Part shown: positions 8,729-18,770 of the stretch, piece by piece
How the letters are laid out: each line of letters begins with the position of its first letter
Numbering within the stretch: the stretch's first letter is position 1
Source: Kingella denitrificans ATCC 33394
GTDB lineage: Bacteria; Pseudomonadota; Gammaproteobacteria; Burkholderiales; Neisseriaceae
Reading direction: 5' to 3'
NCBI RefSeq assembly: GCF_000190695.1
Contig: NZ_GL870929.1
Span: 833,976 to 897,975, forward strand
DNA: 64,000 nt
Position numbers and translations under genes: made by a program
Notes under the pieces: generated by a model
Told to the model about the DNA's origin: nothing
What the model saw: only the letters and a program-made list of their open reading frames with translations
The model's database searches: none

Positions 8729-9283
8729 ACCGAGTGCAGGCTGCTTTTCGGACATAGGAATAAGAAGGGCAGCCTGCAAAGCTGGAACGGTTTTGGTTTG
8801 GCAGAAGCCGAAGCTTCCGGCCGGCCTTTTTCAGGTAGCCCGAACGCCGCAAAGGCTCGCCGCACAAACCAAAGTGCAGGCTGCTTTTGCATCGTCCGAA
8901 CCGATTGAAAAATCAGGAAAAACAGTTTTCAGGTGGCCCGAAACACACGGATTCGCGCAACCCCATCCCCTCTCCCATGGGAGAGGGTTAGGGAGAGGGC
9001 AGCAAACCTCAGGTTTGCCGTTTCAACATCGCCCGTTCCGCCAATCCTGAACAGAATCAGGCAACCGCGTTTTCAGGTAGCCCCAACCTTCGGCACGGCT
9101 TAACTTGCCTTTGCCCATGTGCAGGCTGCTTTTTCATCGTCTGAACCGATTGAAAAATCAGGAAAAATAATTTTCAGGTAGCCTGACTGACGACAAACCC
9201 AATCCGCCGCCTGTTTTCAGGCAAAACCCAAAAGCAGCCTGCACCCCGGGCTGCCCCTTTTTACCGACACACACGGAGACATC
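8729..9283. repeat. Repeat-rich gap between lutB and lactate permease with mixed DUS dialects
   Basis: No gene is seen in 555 bp. It contains king3-type DUS (8733-8747, 8874-, 9119-, 9230-) and four Eikenella-type DUS or near matches: TTCAGGTAGCCC at 8830 and 9072, TTCAGGTGGCCC at 8928, and an exact TTCAGGTAGCCT at 9173-9184. A 68-nt direct repeat occurs at 8874-8941 and 9119-9186 with several mismatches. A GGGAGAGGG-type tandem run lies at about 8968-8999. The permease ribosome site (GGAG) closes the gap. Confidence 0.8.
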
Positions 9284-10840
9284 ATGAGTATCGCCCTTTC
9301 CGTCTTTCCCATCTTATTGCTGATTGTTTTGATGATCGGCTTCAAAATGCGCGGCGACCGCAGCGCCATCTTGGCCGCGTTATCCGCTGTTTTGATTGCC
9401 ATTTTTGCCGTGCCCAACGTGGGCGGCTTCACGCCCCCCACAGGATACGGCGTCGGATACGTCGGCTGGGCGTTTGCCGAAGGGGTGCTGAAAGCCATCT
9501 TCCCCATCCTGATTGTGATTCTGATGGCTTTGTTCAGCTACAACGTGCTGCTGGAAAGCAAGCAGATTGAAGTGATTAAACAACAATTTACCAACATTTC
9601 CAGCGACAAGCGCATTCAGGTGCTGCTGATTGTGTGGGGCTTCGGCGGCCTGCTGGAAGGCATGGCGGGCTTCGGCACGGCAGTGGCCATTCCGGCGGCT
9701 ATCTTGATTGGTTTGGGCTTCAGCCCGCGCTTCTCCGCGCTCGTGTCGCTCATCGGCAACAGCGTGGCCACCGGTTTCGGCGCGGTCGGCATCCCCGTGA
9801 TTACCTTGGCCAAAGAGGTATTCGGTTCGGCGCTAACGGCCGAGCAGACCCATGCCGTTGCCGGGGACGTGGTGATTCAGCTGGGCTTCTTGATGTTCTT
9901 GGTACCGTTCGTCATCCTGATGCTGACCGACACTTCTAAAAAATATATCGTGCCCAACATTATCCTGTCGGCCGTAGTGGGCGGCTTGTCGCTGGGTGTG
10001 CAGTTTGTAGCCGCTTATTTCATCGGCGCGGAAACGCCTGCCATCTTGGGCAGCATCGCCTGCATTATCTTCATCGTGCTGTATGCGAAAATGACCGAGA
10101 AAAAAGATACGCCTGCCGATAAAGCCATCAGCATGGGGCAAATGGCGAAAGCATGGGCGGTGTACGGTTTCATCCTGTTCTTCATCATCATGGCCAGCCC
10201 CTTGTCCGGTCCCGTCAGCGCGTTTTTGAAATCCACGCTGGTGAGCAAAATCCACCTGCCGATTTATGAGAAAGGCATATATTTCTCCTTCGGCTGGTTG
10301 TCTAACGCCGGCTTGATGCTGTTTTTGGGCGCGTTTATCGGCGGCTTGGTGCAAGGCGTATCCGCAGGCAAGCTGTTCCGGATTTTGGGGCAGACTTTGG
10401 TGAAAATGAAGGCTTCGGGCATCACCGTCATCTGCCTGGTGGCCATGAGCGCGATTATGAGCCACAGCGGCATGATTGCCGTGATTGCCAAAGGTTTGGT
10501 GGACGCCACCGGCACGTTCTATCCGCTGGTTGCACCGCTGGTGGGCGCCATCGGCACATTCGCTACCGGCAGCGACACTTCTTCCAACATCCTGTTCGGC
10601 AAACTGCAAGCCTCCGTGGCCGACCAGCTGGGCATGAATAAATCATGGCTCGCCGCCGCCAACACGGCCGGTGCGACCGGCGGCAAAATCATTTCGCCGC
10701 AAAGTATCGCCATCGCCACCGCCGCCTGCGAACAGCAAGGCCAAGAAGGCGCCTTCCTGCGCTCCGCCATGCCTTATGCGATTGCGTATGTGATTATTGC
10801 GGGCATTACGGTGTATTGCTTTACTGCATTAGCACTGTAA
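9284..10840 (+). CDS. lctP: L-lactate permease (LctP family)
   Basis: LctP imports lactate with protons across the inner membrane. The 518-aa protein is hydrophobic throughout, with about a dozen membrane segments and the family hallmark GMAGFGTAVAIPAAILIGLG near residue 127, plus a C-terminal TGSDTSSNILFG and GATGGKIISPQSIAIA. ATG 9284 is preceded by a clear GGAG site. Lying after lutACB, it supplies the substrate for the Lut complex and for LldD at 26377. Confidence 0.95.
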   Translation: MSIALSVFPILLLIVLMIGFKMRGDRSAILAALSAVLIAIFAVPNVGGFTPPTGYGVGYVGWAFAEGVLKAIFPILIVILMALFSYNVLLESKQIEVIKQQFTNISSDKRIQVLLIVWGFGGLLEGMAGFGTAVAIPAAILIGLGFSPRFSALVSLIGNSVATGFGAVGIPVITLAKEVFGSALTAEQTHAVAGDVVIQLGFLMFLVPFVILMLTDTSKKYIVPNIILSAVVGGLSLGVQFVAAYFIGAETPAILGSIACIIFIVLYAKMTEKKDTPADKAISMGQMAKAWAVYGFILFFIIMASPLSGPVSAFLKSTLVSKIHLPIYEKGIYFSFGWLSNAGLMLFLGAFIGGLVQGVSAGKLFRILGQTLVKMKASGITVICLVAMSAIMSHSGMIAVIAKGLVDATGTFYPLVAPLVGAIGTFATGSDTSSNILFGKLQASVADQLGMNKSWLAAANTAGATGGKIISPQSIAIATAACEQQGQEGAFLRSAMPYAIAYVIIAGITVYCFTALAL

Positions 10841-10852
10841 TCCCATGGCATC

Positions 10853-10897
10853 AAAAGCAGCCTGCACCCCGAATTTCCGAAGTGCAGGCTGCTTTTT
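10853..10897. terminator. Inverted DUS pair after lctP
   Basis: Two facing DUS (10853-10867 and 10882-10896) with a 14-nt loop and a T run form a compact hairpin 12 bases after the permease stop. Confidence 0.85.
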
Positions 10898-11065
10898 CGT
10901 ATGAATAAACCATTTAATTATTTGAATTATAAAAATTAAATTTAAACAGGCAAACGTAGAAATACTACAGAAAAATCAAAATTTGATTGCAATTTTGCCC
11001 ATGAAAAGGCAAAATAAATCCGCGAAATCCCACCACCATCCATTATCTTATCCAGGAGCAGAGCC

Positions 11066-12484
11066 ATGTCCATCAAAAACGTTGTACAAATGATTGAAGA
11101 CAACGATATCCGTTTTGTCGATTTGCGTTTCACCGACACCAAAGGCAAGCAACACCACTTCACCATTCCGGCGCGCATCGTACTGGAAGACCCCGAAGAA
11201 TGGTTTGAAAACGGGCAGGCTTTTGACGGTTCTTCCATTGGCGGCTGGAAAGGCATTCAAGCATCCGATATGCAGCTGCGCCCCGACCCATCCACCGCAT
11301 TTATCGACCCTTTTTATGACGATGCCACCCTCGTACTGACCTGCGACGTGATTGACCCTGCGGACGGCAAGGGCTACGACCGCGACCCGCGCTCCATCGC
11401 CAAACGCGCCGAAGCCTATCTGAAATCGTCCGGTATCGGCGATACGGCATTTTTCGGCCCAGAACCCGAATTTTTCGTGTTCGACGGCGTGGCGTTTGAA
11501 ACCAGCGCGCACCAATCGCGCTTCAAAATCACTTCCGAAACCGGTGCTTGGTCGAGCGGCAAAGATTATGACGGCCAAAACACAGGCCACCGCGCCATGC
11601 TCAAAGGCGGTTATGCGCCCGTTGCGCCTGTGGATGCAGGGCAGGATTTGCGTTCCGCCATGGTGCGCCTGCTGGAAGACATCGGCATTCCCGTGGAAGT
11701 GCACCACAGCGAAGTCGGCACAGGTTCGCAAATGGAAATCGGCACAAAATTCGCCACTTTGGTGAAACGCGCGGACTGGACGCAGGATTTGAAATATGTG
11801 GTGTGGAACACAGCGCACAATTTCGGCAAAACCGCCACCTTCATGCCCAAACCCATCATGGGCGACAACGGCAGCGGCATGCACGTCCACCAATCCATCT
11901 GGAAAGACGGCAAAAACCTGTTTTCTGGCGACGGCTATGCCGGTTTGAGCGATATGGCGCTGTATTACATCGGCGGCATTATCAAACACGCCAAAGCCCT
12001 GAACGCGATTACCAATCCGTCCACCAACTCTTACAAACGCCTCGTGCCGCACTTTGAAGCACCGGTGAAACTGGCGTATTCCGCCAAAAACCGTTCTGCT
12101 TCCATCCGCATTCCGGCGGTGAACAGCCCGAAAGCCGTGCGCATTGAAGCGCGCTTCCCCGACCCGGCCGCCAATCCGTATTTGGCGTTTGCCGCGCTGC
12201 TGATGGCGGGCTTGGACGGCATTCAAAACAAAATCCACCCGGGCGACCCGGCCAGCAAAAACCTGTACGACCTGCCGCCTGAAGAAGACGCGCAAGTGCC
12301 GACCGTGTGCGCCTCTTTGGAAGAAGCATTGCAGGCATTGAAAGCCGACCACGAATTCTTAACGCGCGGTGGCGTGTTCAGCCAAGACTGGATTGACAGC
12401 TACATCGCGTTCAAAGAAGAAGACGTGCGCCGCATACAGATGGCGCCGCATCCGCTGGAATTTGAAATGTATTATTCGCTGTAA
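11066..12484 (+). CDS. glnA: Glutamine synthetase, type I
   Basis: GlnA makes glutamine from glutamate, ammonia and ATP. The 472-aa protein has the type I length. Visible motifs are [11 protein letters not shown] near residue 58, [10 protein letters not shown] near 131, the ATP-binding [13 protein letters not shown] near 268, and NLYDLPPEE with Tyr401, the usual adenylylation target of the GS-beta subclass. That tyrosine implies control by GlnE. A good ribosome site (AGGAG) precedes ATG 11066. The 200 bp upstream are AT-rich and should hold the promoter; I could not identify a convincing sigma54 site. Confidence 0.97.
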   Translation: MSIKNVVQMIEDNDIRFVDLRFTDTKGKQHHFTIPARIVLEDPEEWFENGQAFDGSSIGGWKGIQASDMQLRPDPSTAFIDPFYDDATLVLTCDVIDPADGKGYDRDPRSIAKRAEAYLKSSGIGDTAFFGPEPEFFVFDGVAFETSAHQSRFKITSETGAWSSGKDYDGQNTGHRAMLKGGYAPVAPVDAGQDLRSAMVRLLEDIGIPVEVHHSEVGTGSQMEIGTKFATLVKRADWTQDLKYVVWNTAHNFGKTATFMPKPIMGDNGSGMHVHQSIWKDGKNLFSGDGYAGLSDMALYYIGGIIKHAKALNAITNPSTNSYKRLVPHFEAPVKLAYSAKNRSASIRIPAVNSPKAVRIEARFPDPAANPYLAFAALLMAGLDGIQNKIHPGDPASKNLYDLPPEEDAQVPTVCASLEEALQALKADHEFLTRGGVFSQDWIDSYIAFKEEDVRRIQMAPHPLEFEMYYSL

Positions 12485-12508
12485 CGAATATCGCGGATGA
12501 AAATAAAA

Positions 12509-12549
12509 GTGCAGGCTGCTTTTGGAAAGTTCTCAAAAGCAGCCTGCAC
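12509..12549. terminator. Inverted DUS pair between convergent glnA and fabI
   Basis: DUS at 12509-12523 and its inverse at 12535-12549, with a short loop, serve both converging genes as a bidirectional terminator. Confidence 0.85.
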
Positions 12550-12570
12550 TTTATTATTGGTGATAAGGAT

Positions 12571-13362
12571 TTATTCTTCGTCGCCGTCGTTCAGCGCGTT
12601 GATGCTGTATCCGCCGTCCACATAAGTGATTTCGCCGGTAATGCCCGAAGCCAAATCCGACAGCAGGAACGCAGCCGCATTGCCCACTTCTTCAATGGTC
12701 ACATTGCGGCGCAACGGATTTTGCGCGGCCACATGTGCCAACAGTTTGCCAAAATCGGCAATACCGGCGGCCGCCAAAGTTTTAATCGGGCCGGCCGAAA
12801 TACCGTTGCAGCGGATGCCTTCTTTGCCCAAGCAAGACGCGGTGAAACGGATACCCGCTTCCAGGCTCGCCTTCGCCATGCCCATCACGTTGTAGTTCGG
12901 AATCGCACGCACCGCGCCCAAATAGCTCAATGCCAAAATCGACGCATTGCGGCCCTGCATCATCGGACGGGCGGCTTTAGCCAACGCAGGCAGGCTGTAT
13001 GCCGAAATTTCATGCGCCGTATTGAACGCCTCGCGCGTAATGCTGTCCAAAAAGTCGCCGCTCAACGCTTCTTTCGGCGCAAACGCAATGGAATGCACCA
13101 AGCCGTCCAAGCCATCCCAATGTTTGCCCAATTCGGCAAACGCGCCTGCGATTTCTTCATCGCTCTGCACATCGCAATGGAACACCAAATCCGAACCCAA
13201 ACCGTTGGCCAGCTTGCGCACGCGCTCTTCCAGCTTGTCCACGGCGAACGTGAACGCCAATTCCGCGCCCTGTTCATGACACGCCTTGGCAATGCCGTAT
13301 GCAATCGAACGGTCGGAAATCATGCCCGTAATCAAAATCTTCTTGCCTTGTAAAAAAGCCAT
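12571..13362 (-). CDS. fabI: Enoyl-[acyl-carrier-protein] reductase FabI
   Basis: FabI reduces trans-2-enoyl-ACP with NADH in the last step of each fatty acid elongation round. The 263-aa protein starts [14 protein letters not shown] longer frame upstream exists, but ATG at 13362 has an AAGGAAT ribosome site and gives the standard length. The catalytic set Tyr147, Tyr157 and Lys164 matches E. coli Tyr146/Tyr156/Lys163. The family is the target of triclosan-type inhibitors. A possible -10 TATAAT lies on the same strand at 13409-13414. Confidence 0.96.
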   Translation of the reverse strand: MAFLQGKKILITGMISDRSIAYGIAKACHEQGAELAFTFAVDKLEERVRKLANGLGSDLVFHCDVQSDEEIAGAFAELGKHWDGLDGLVHSIAFAPKEALSGDFLDSITREAFNTAHEISAYSLPALAKAARPMMQGRNASILALSYLGAVRAIPNYNVMGMAKASLEAGIRFTASCLGKEGIRCNGISAGPIKTLAAAGIADFGKLLAHVAAQNPLRRNVTIEEVGNAAAFLLSDLASGITGEITYVDGGYSINALNDGDEE

Positions 13363-15031
<1,669 letters not shown>

Positions 15032-15040
15032 TCAAATCGA

Positions 15041-15081
15041 AAAAGCAGCCTGCACCTGGGAAACAAGGTGCAGGCTGCTTT
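15041..15081. terminator. Inverted DUS pair after purA
   Basis: Facing DUS at 15041-15055 and from 15068, with a 12-nt loop, 10 bases after the purA stop. Confidence 0.85.
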
Positions 15082-15159
15082 CTTTGTATTGACGCCGCGC
15101 CCAAACCACTGCCGTGCTATAATTTTCCGCGCATTTCGCACAATCCAAACAAGGAATCC

Positions 15160-15528
15160 ATGATGAAAAAACTGCTCCCCGCCCTGCTGCTCTGCCTGCC
15201 CCTCGTCACCATTGCCGAGCCGGTGCGCCAAATCAACAACCAAAGAGACATGTGCCAAGCCATACTGCAAGGCAGCGCGTTCAACCTTTATCTGGAAAAA
15301 ACCTGCGGCTTCAAGGGCGGGGTTTCCCGCAAACTCGCCCAAATCGGCGCACGCCAATGTGCGGACATCTTCACTGACAGAGAGGCCCTTGCCCTGTCGG
15401 AAGAAGCCATACATGAAGGCACGATGCGCTTTGAAGGCTTCGACAAAAGCCGATTCTGCTCTGCCAACCGCCAGGGCTACAACGACGCCGGCAGACTGGC
15501 GGACGATTTTCTCAAACGCAACCCATAA
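15160..15528 (+). CDS. Small exported protein of unknown function
   Basis: A 122-aa protein with a clear signal peptide (MMKKLLPALLLCLPLVTIA, cleavage probably near AEP at 19-21). The mature part is ~100 residues with four Cys, which could form disulfides in the periplasm. I do not recognise the family. ATG 15160 is preceded by AAGGAATCC; the adjacent ATG 15163 is an equally possible start. It stands alone between DUS hairpins, so it is probably its own transcription unit. Confidence 0.75.
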   Translation: MMKKLLPALLLCLPLVTIAEPVRQINNQRDMCQAILQGSAFNLYLEKTCGFKGGVSRKLAQIGARQCADIFTDREALALSEEAIHEGTMRFEGFDKSRFCSANRQGYNDAGRLADDFLKRNP

Positions 15529-15541
15529 ACCGACAGCCGCC

Positions 15542-15584
15542 AAAAGCAGCCTGCACCCCGTTCCCCAAAGTGCAGGCTGCTTTT
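15542..15584. terminator. Inverted DUS pair after the small exported protein
   Basis: DUS at 15542-15556 and its inverse at 15570-15584 form a hairpin. A Correia-like element starts at the very next base. Confidence 0.85.
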
Positions 15585-15690
15585 TATAGTGGATTAAAAT
15601 TGCAATGATACGGCGTTGGCTCGCCTTAACGTACTACTTGTACGCCTTGCGGCTCGCCGCCTTGTCTCATTTTTATTTTAATCCACTATA
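15585..15690. repeat. Correia-like repeat element, copy 1 (106 bp)
   Basis: The element starts TATAGTGGATTAAAAT and ends with the inverse, a 16-bp terminal inverted repeat with TA at both ends. Its interior holds ACGGCGTTGGCTCGCC and GTACTACTTGTACGCC segments that resemble Neisseria Correia repeat-enclosed elements. Related copies lie at 42690 and 51736. It is non-coding. Confidence 0.85.
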
Positions 15691-15723
15691 TGCCACACAA
15701 TCTTTACCAAACCTTTACCCAGC

Positions 15724-15752
15724 TTGACAAAACATTGCCGCGGCAAGACAAT
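15724..15752 (+). promoter_or_regulatory. Probable promoter of the acyltransferase gene
   Basis: TTGACA (15724-15729) and GACAAT (15747-15752) with a 17-base spacer lie 38 bases before the start codon of the next gene. Confidence 0.55.
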
Positions 15753-15790
15753 TTTCCGTGGATTCATCTCCATCTTCCACAAGGAACACC

Positions 15791-16891
15791 ATGAACCACA
15801 CCCTCTCATTACTGCTCGCCTGCCTGCTCTGCACCAGCCTGTGCGCCTGGGTTTTGCAGCGGCTCACTCCCGCCCCCGCGAAACCCGACGCACGCAGCCG
15901 CCAGTTGGACGGCTTGCGCGGCGTTTTGGCGTGCCTGGTGGTCACCCACCATTTTTACTACAATTTCTCATGGCGCGAAGGCGGCATGTGGGGCGCAAAA
16001 AGCATTCCCATCATCAATTTGGGCGCCATTTCCGTTTCCCTGTTTTTCCTGATGAGCGCGTACCTGCACATACTGAAAGTCTGCCGCTCGCCCGACATCT
16101 GCTGGCGCGAATTTTACATTTCCCGCATCAAACGCATTTATCCGCTGTACATTGCCGTTTTCCTGCTCGTGGTCTGGATAACGCTTTCCTTCAAACCGCT
16201 CAATGCCGACAACTGGCGCGACTTCCTGCGCTTCACAATGGAATGGCTGCTGTTCCAAAACACCAGCTTCCAAGGCTTCCAATCCCACCTCGTCATCGCG
16301 GGCGTGCAATGGACGCTGGTGTATGAATGGGCGGTTTATGCCGTCCTGCCGATTATCCACATGATTTACCATCGGAAAATCAACTTCCAATGGGCGGCAT
16401 GGGCAGCCTTCGCACTTGGCTGCTGGATTATCGGCTTCCATTCGCAACTGCGCTATTACTGGCTTTTCCTGCTCGGCATGCCCGCCGTCTGGTTAGCCAA
16501 ACCCGTCAAAGCCCTGCTGCAAAAGCAGCCTGCACTCGCCCACCTCATCATGATACCGCTCACCGTGTACCTGTTTGCCGCCACCAAAGCCTATTCATGG
16601 GAACAACGGCTTTGGCTCGCCCTCTGGTTCACCATTTTGGCGCACGGCTACAGCTTCGGCGGCCTGTTGAACCTGCGCGGCCTCACCAAACTGGGCGACT
16701 TGAGTTACGCCGTCTACCTGATACACGGCATGGTGATTTTCATGTGGTTCGGCGTGTGGAAAATGTTCCCCTTCGGGCACGGCAATTTCGCCGCCTACCT
16801 GCTGCACCTGCCGCTGATATTCGCCGCCGCCGTGCTGCTGTCGTGGCTGGGCAACCGCTTTATCGAAATGCCGTTTGCGCGCAAACACTGA
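15791..16891 (+). CDS. Acyltransferase family 3 membrane protein (OafA/YrhL type)
   Basis: Members transfer acyl, usually acetyl, groups to cell-surface glycans such as lipopolysaccharide, exopolysaccharide or peptidoglycan. The 366-aa protein has about ten hydrophobic segments and the family N-terminal hallmark RQLDGLRGVLACLVVTHHF near residues 37-55, with the His expected in catalysis. There is no C-terminal SGNH domain. ATG 15791 has an AAGGAACACC ribosome site and is preferred over the GTG at 15758. The gene stands alone, so its target cannot be told from context. Confidence 0.85.
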   Translation: MNHTLSLLLACLLCTSLCAWVLQRLTPAPAKPDARSRQLDGLRGVLACLVVTHHFYYNFSWREGGMWGAKSIPIINLGAISVSLFFLMSAYLHILKVCRSPDICWREFYISRIKRIYPLYIAVFLLVVWITLSFKPLNADNWRDFLRFTMEWLLFQNTSFQGFQSHLVIAGVQWTLVYEWAVYAVLPIIHMIYHRKINFQWAAWAAFALGCWIIGFHSQLRYYWLFLLGMPAVWLAKPVKALLQKQPALAHLIMIPLTVYLFAATKAYSWEQRLWLALWFTILAHGYSFGGLLNLRGLTKLGDLSYAVYLIHGMVIFMWFGVWKMFPFGHGNFAAYLLHLPLIFAAAVLLSWLGNRFIEMPFARKH

Positions 16892-16910
16892 ACGCAAACG
16901 CCGCCCGCGC

Positions 16911-16954
16911 AAAAGCAGCCTGCACCTCCAATCGCCAAAGTGCAGGCTGCTTTT
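16911..16954. terminator. Inverted DUS pair after the acyltransferase gene
   Basis: Two facing DUS (16911-16925 and 16940-16954) form a hairpin 20 bases after the stop codon. Confidence 0.8.
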
Positions 16955-17099
16955 GTAAAAACAGGTTTATAAAACCCCGCAAATGCGCTATATTTAGCCC
17001 GTTTGCGCTTGTGTTTCCAACAGCGCCGCATTCACTCTCCCACAGCCGCAAGCCAAAACGGCCTGTATATTCCAAACCATTCAATTTAAAGAAAAGATT

Positions 17100-18584
17100 A
17101 TGTCTAAATTCCTAATCCTCCCCGTTACGCGCCATGTCAATGCTGCCGCCGTCGCCCAATCCGTTGCCCAAGCCCTGCCGCAGGCTGCCGTGTTCAACCC
17201 CGTGCAGGACGCATGCGCCGTGGAACAACTGCTGGCTGCCGGCAAAGGCGACGACTGGCTGGACGACTTAATCGGTAAAACCGCCGCCCTGAACGCGCAA
17301 AACCTGGTCATCCAAGGCATCACGCCCGATGCCGACCACCTGCTGCTGTCCGGCAAAAACACCGATTTGGCCACTTCCTTCAACACGCAAATCATCTTTG
17401 CCGTGACCGGCGACAATTCCGCCGAAGTCGCCAAACGCGTGGAGCTGGCCAAACAAGCATTTGCCGGTAAAACGGTGACTTTCGCCGGCGTGATTTGCGA
17501 CAATCCGAAAGTGGCCGAATTGACACAGCTGCCTTATTTGGGTTCTGCCGCACAAGTATCGGGCTTGAACCCCGCCGCCGGCGAAACCGACCGCGTGTCG
17601 CCCGCCCAATTCCGCTTCAATATGATGCAAAAAGCGCGCGAAGCCAACAAACGTATCGTGCTGCCCGAAGGTTCAGAACCGCGCACCGTGCGCGCCGCCG
17701 CCATCTGCCATGAAAAAGGCATTGCGCGCTGCGTGCTTTTGGCCAACCCTGCTGCCGTGCACGCCGTGGCCGAATCGCTGAACATCACATTGCCCGACAG
17801 CTTGGAAATCATCGACCCGGAAACCATTGCCGAGCAATATGTCGCGCCGATGTGCGAACTGCGCAAATCCAAAGGCATGACCGAAGAACAAGCCCGCGAG
17901 CAACTGAAAGACACAGTGGTGCTGGGCACGATGATGATGGCGCAAAACGATGTGGACGGCTTGGTTTCCGGCGCGGTACACACCACGGCCAACACCATCC
18001 GCCCTGCTTTGCAGCTCATCAAAACCGCACCGAACGCCAGCATTGTTTCCAGCGTGTTCTTCATGCTGCTGGAAGGCCAAACCGTGGTGTATGGCGATTG
18101 CGCCGTGAACCCGAACCCGACTGCCGAACAACTGGCGGAAATCGCCATCCAGTCGGCCGACAGCGCCAAAGCCTTCGGCATCGAGCCGCGCGTGGCGATG
18201 ATTTCTTATTCCACCATCAATTCGGGCAGCGGCCCCGATGTGGATTTGGTGATTGAGGCGACCAAGCTGGTGAAAGAAAAACGCCCCGATTTGCCCGTGG
18301 ACGGCCCGCTGCAATACGATGCCGCCGTGGTGCCGAGCGTGGCGAAATCCAAAGCGCCGAACAGCCCCGTGGCTGGCAAAGCCACCGTGTTTATCTTCCC
18401 GAACCTGACCACCGGCAACTGCACCTACAAAGCCGTACAGCGCAATGCCAACGTATTGAGCGTGGGCCCGATGCTGCAAGGTTTGCGCAAACCGGTGAAC
18501 GACCTGTCGCGCGGCGCGCTGGTGGAAGACATTGTCTATACCGTCGCCCTGACGGCCATTCAGGCGCAACAGCAAGCGGCATAA
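17100..18584 (+). CDS. pta: Phosphate acetyltransferase
   Basis: Pta converts acetyl-CoA and phosphate to acetyl phosphate, the first step of acetate overflow and a source of signalling acetyl phosphate. The protein is 494 aa, shorter than the 714 aa of E. coli Pta: it keeps a reduced N-terminal P-loop-like region and the full C-terminal PTA_PTB catalytic domain (from about residue 175, [16 protein letters not shown]). [16 protein letters not shown] near 290 and [10 protein letters not shown] near 377 are active-site segments. No ackA is in the window. The route links the lactate genes to acetate and ATP. Confidence 0.95.
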   Translation: MSKFLILPVTRHVNAAAVAQSVAQALPQAAVFNPVQDACAVEQLLAAGKGDDWLDDLIGKTAALNAQNLVIQGITPDADHLLLSGKNTDLATSFNTQIIFAVTGDNSAEVAKRVELAKQAFAGKTVTFAGVICDNPKVAELTQLPYLGSAAQVSGLNPAAGETDRVSPAQFRFNMMQKAREANKRIVLPEGSEPRTVRAAAICHEKGIARCVLLANPAAVHAVAESLNITLPDSLEIIDPETIAEQYVAPMCELRKSKGMTEEQAREQLKDTVVLGTMMMAQNDVDGLVSGAVHTTANTIRPALQLIKTAPNASIVSSVFFMLLEGQTVVYGDCAVNPNPTAEQLAEIAIQSADSAKAFGIEPRVAMISYSTINSGSGPDVDLVIEATKLVKEKRPDLPVDGPLQYDAAVVPSVAKSKAPNSPVAGKATVFIFPNLTTGNCTYKAVQRNANVLSVGPMLQGLRKPVNDLSRGALVEDIVYTVALTAIQAQQQAA

Positions 18585-18602
18585 GCTGAAGAGCGCACAA
18601 CC

Positions 18603-18645
18603 AAAAGCAGCCTGCACTTTGAAATGGAAAGTGCAGGCTGCTTTT
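18603..18645. terminator. Inverted DUS pair after pta
   Basis: Facing DUS at 18603-18617 and 18631-18645 with a 13-nt loop and T run. Confidence 0.85.
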
Positions 18646-18729
18646 TCATGCAAAAAACATAGGCGCACGCCGCCATCCGAAAGCCGACGCTGCGGCAAAA
18701 GCAGCCTGCACCCTGCGGCGGCTTTACGT

Positions 18730-18770
18730 TATAATTTGCGCTTTTCCGCTTTGCGTGCAGGCTGCTTTTC
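18730..18770 (+). promoter_or_regulatory. smc leader: -10 box and DUS abutting the start codon
   Basis: A perfect TATAAT lies at 18730-18735 with only a weak -35 (TGCACC at 18707-18712, inside another DUS). A DUS at 18755-18769 ends one base before the smc ATG. Its internal AGG is the only Shine-Dalgarno-like sequence at a usable distance, so the uptake sequence may double as the ribosome site. Confidence 0.5.

Noticed and set aside
8968..8999. GGGAGAGGG-type run as a possible phase-variation tract
   Set aside because: It is imperfect, short and not inside or close to a start codon or promoter that I can define.
10853..12549. Regularly recurring short repeats that could suggest a CRISPR array
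   Set aside because: The units are DUS 12-mers in facing pairs, with irregular spacing and genes between; no spacer-like unique units and no cas genes.
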